Positions 62,257 to 64,000 of a stretch of DNA of 64,000 nt are shown in pieces (positions within the stretch are counted from its first letter, which is position 1; each line of letters begins with the position of its first letter). Under the pieces are notes generated by a model, which saw only the letters and a program-made list of their open reading frames with translations, had not been told where the DNA came from and searched no databases. The DNA is taken from NCBI GenBank assembly GCA_964455375.1, contig CAYVXE010000007.1, forward strand, positions 1 to 64,000. Direction: 5' to 3'. This stretch comes from CAYVXE01 sp964455375 (lineage in GTDB: Bacteria; Zhuqueibacterota; Zhuqueibacteria; Oceanimicrobiales; Oceanimicrobiaceae). Made by a program: the position numbers and the translations under genes.

Positions 62257-62853
62257 CTAAAGAAGAATCCTTCCCTCTAAGGCTTTTGCCAGAGTAATCT
62301 CATCGGCATATTCCAGGTCGCCACCAACCGGTAGCCCCCTGGCAATTCTCGAGACTCTTATATTCATCGGTTTAATAATTTTTTCCAAATAGATGGCTGT
62401 TGCTTCCCCTTCCGTCGTTGGGTTCGTTGCAATAATCACTTCTTTTGTTGTACCATTGAGACGGGGCAAAAGTTGCCTGATGTGTAAATCATCAGGCCCA
62501 ACGCCTTCAAGCGGGGACAATACACCACCCAAAACATGGTACAGCCCTCTATATTCACCGGTCTTCTCCAGAGCCAGAACATCATTGGCTTCTTCCACCA
62601 CACATAAAAAAGAACGATCTCGTTTTTCGCTTTGACAAATAGAACAGACATCCACCTCGGTGATGTTGAAACATATCGTACAAAACTTTACTTTTTCCTT
62701 AATGGCAAGCAAAGCATCTGCCAGGTTTTGGACCTCGCTTTTCCGCAACTTCAACAGGAAAAAGACCAGTCGTTGAGCTGATTTTCTACCGATTCCCGGA
62801 AGTTTAGATAATTCCGAAATGGCCTTTTCCATGGAAACTGATGAATATTGCAT
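62257..62853 (-). CDS. recR: Recombination protein RecR
   Basis: The 198-aa protein has the N-terminal helix-hairpin-helix (LSKLPGIGRKSAQRLVFFLL), a four-Cys zinc finger (CTICFN and CSICQ) and a Toprim domain (LCVVEEANDVLALE; HVLGGVLSPLEGVGPDDL). It works with RecO/RecF in gap repair. The order dnaX-ebfC-recR is conserved across bacteria. Confidence 0.96.
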   Translation of the reverse strand: MQYSSVSMEKAISELSKLPGIGRKSAQRLVFFLLKLRKSEVQNLADALLAIKEKVKFCTICFNITEVDVCSICQSEKRDRSFLCVVEEANDVLALEKTGEYRGLYHVLGGVLSPLEGVGPDDLHIRQLLPRLNGTTKEVIIATNPTTEGEATAIYLEKIIKPMNIRVSRIARGLPVGGDLEYADEITLAKALEGRILL

Positions 62854-62867
62854 GTTTTAAACGTCCG

Positions 62868-63206
62868 TTAAAATCCCGGCATTTTGAACCCGGGTGGTAA
62901 ATTGCCCAGCATTCCACCTGCCACTTTATTCATTTCCTGACCTGCAAGCTCCTGTGCTTTTTCCATCGCCTGGTTGACAGCGGCAACAATCAAATCCTCG
63001 AGCATTTCCACATCCTCAGGGTCTACCACCTGCTTATCGATTTTCACACTCATGATTTGCTGCTTTCCATTTGCGGTCACCGTTACCATTCCACCACCGG
63101 CACTGCCCTCCACCTGTAACTCGGCAAGGCCATCCTGTATTTGCTGCATTTGTTCCTGCATTTTCTGAGCTTGTTTTAAAATGTCGCCCATTCCCATTTT
63201 TGCCAT
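62868..63206 (-). CDS. YbaB/EbfC family nucleoid-associated protein
   Basis: The 112-aa protein has the family pattern: GDILKQAQKMQEQMQQIQDG, GMVTVTANGKQQIMSVKID, VEMLEDLIVAAVNQAMEKA, and a Gly-rich end with GGMLGNLPPGFKMP. It binds DNA as a dimer. It lies 14 bp upstream of recR and 16 bp downstream of dnaX. Confidence 0.95.
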   Translation of the reverse strand: MAKMGMGDILKQAQKMQEQMQQIQDGLAELQVEGSAGGGMVTVTANGKQQIMSVKIDKQVVDPEDVEMLEDLIVAAVNQAMEKAQELAGQEMNKVAGGMLGNLPPGFKMPGF

Positions 63207-63222
63207 TAGTTTACTCCTGTTT

Positions 63223-64000
63223 CTAACTCTTTCGTAATTGCTCCTTCGTTACCAATTCGCCCCCGAACACTTCGAGGACTTTCTTAACCATTGGTATTTG
63301 TGTAACATCTTTCATGTTTTCTGAATAATTATTGTCCTTTATCTCACCGGCCGATACGTCGCTTTGAGAATCTGCTTGTGGCTTATTAAACGCATCGGTC
63401 GCATTTTTTTTGCACACCAGGTTTAATCTAAACCCGGTCAATTCAAAAATAACTTCCTGAATGACTTTTTTATTTTGAGTGATGGTTTTTATATGAAATC
63501 CATTTTCTTTACCAAACGATACTTCAAGCGTGTTGCCTTCAATTCGTGAAGGAAATCCTTCATTCAGAAATGATCCCAAATGAATTTTTTTGCCTTTTAC
63601 CGAATCGATAATGGCAGGCCATTTCATTTTTATTTTCTCAAATGTTACCTCTGGATCGATCGCCGTCTGCCGGATTGGTTCCGGTAGATTATCGGCCGGT
63701 TTATCTTGCACTTTGTACACATCAAAATCGACTATACGGCTCAACTGCTTGATTTTTTCCGATCCGGACGACCCTTGTTGCGTCATTTGCGGTTGCGGCA
63801 GTGGCGGCGATTTCGACTCAGAATCGGGACCTGAGGTTTGAACGGTGGTTGAACGTCCCAAATCACTGAGATTCATCAGCAACTCATCCAGCTCAACACT
63901 TTTGTCCATTTTAATCATTTTCACAAACAGCATTTCCAGAAGCAGCTTGGGATTGGTACTGCGTTTTACTTGAAATGAAGACTCGGCGCACATCTGAATT
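63223..64000 (-). CDS. dnaX: DNA polymerase III gamma/tau subunit, C-terminal part (runs off the window)
   Basis: The frame is open to the right edge, so the gene starts outside. The visible part begins at the end of the gamma collar domain (NPKLLLEMLFVKMIKM). A Pro/Gln/Ser-rich linker follows, then a globular tail domain (KIKMKWPAIIDSVKGKKIHL; EVIFELTGFRLNLV) of the kind found at the end of tau in many bacteria, and finally VKKVLEVFGGELV. The ATP-binding part is not in the window. Gene order with ebfC and recR supports the call. Confidence 0.88.
   Translation of the reverse strand, partial: IQMCAESSFQVKRSTNPKLLLEMLFVKMIKMDKSVELDELLMNLSDLGRSTTVQTSGPDSESKSPPLPQPQMTQQGSSGSEKIKQLSRIVDFDVYKVQDKPADNLPEPIRQTAIDPEVTFEKIKMKWPAIIDSVKGKKIHLGSFLNEGFPSRIEGNTLEVSFGKENGFHIKTITQNKKVIQEVIFELTGFRLNLVCKKNATDAFNKPQADSQSDVSAGEIKDNNYSENMKDVTQIPMVKKVLEVFGGELVTKEQLRKS

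Noticed and set aside
1..64000. CRISPR arrays, rRNA, tRNA genes, insertion sequences and prophage genes
   Set aside because: None is visible: there are no regular spacer-repeat arrays, no tRNA-like cloverleaf in the intergenic gaps, and no transposase, integrase or phage structural proteins.

Overview
The window reads as a piece of a diderm, LPS-bearing bacterial chromosome recovered from a metagenome. It has an LptD-type outer-membrane protein, many lipoprotein and secretion signals, a BatA-type membrane VWA protein, a bactofilin, a bacterial GGGP-synthase homologue and a YbeY whose third metal ligand is Asp. Together these fit the FCB superphylum (a Calditrichota-, KSB1- or Marinimicrobia-like lineage rather than Bacteroidota proper, because good Shine-Dalgarno sequences and frequent TTG/GTG starts are used). 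That placement is inference; no rRNA or tRNA gene is visible. The sequence carries two runs of 100 N (34108-34207 in atpG, 58873-58972 in recA). Each is flanked by an identical 55-nt sequence, so both are unmerged k-mer overlaps and both genes are intact once collapsed.

Left part (1-21.2 kb), accessory and mostly + strand. A minus-strand pair encodes a lipoprotein amidase with a degenerate second amidase domain and a WG-repeat protein. Plus-strand genes follow: a secreted phytase-like esterase/nuclease fusion, a Gfo/Idh/MocA oxidoreductase, a DUF1232 protein, a small zinc ribbon, an NAD(P)-binding TIP30-like protein, a class C serine hydrolase, an Ap4A-phosphorylase-like protein and a Tricorn/S41 protease. 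A TSUP transporter lies on the minus strand. At 15479-15697 there is a SelW-like selenoprotein gene with an in-frame UGA in a CxxU motif, overlapping by ATGA with a class A beta-lactamase-fold lipoprotein. Next comes a four-gene cluster (16866-21187): FAD oxidoreductase, radical SAM enzyme, ArsM-like methyltransferase with all three arsenic-binding cysteines and a Cys-rich tail, and a metallophosphoesterase-fold protein with an altered metal site. This is the best candidate for an undescribed pathway, probably for an organoarsenical or another thiophilic-element product.

Right part (21.2-64 kb), housekeeping and entirely minus strand. In transcription order from the right edge: dnaX (partial), ebfC, recR, pgsA, pgpA, cinA, thpR, recA, recX, alaS; then GGGP synthase, CpsB-type phosphatase, a BatA/VWA protein, hflX, a secreted beta-propeller, rarA, a methyltransferase and lptD; then parA-parB-M23 peptidase-bactofilin running directly into the complete F-type ATP synthase operon (atpZ, subunit I-like, atpB, E, F, H, A, G, D, C); then aspS, a small coiled-coil lipoprotein and a LysM protein; then phoH, 7TM-HD phosphodiesterase, ybeY and a CorB/HlyC protein; finally galT-like and glyS. 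Chromosome segregation, envelope shaping and energy conversion therefore share one strand and possibly one long transcription unit.
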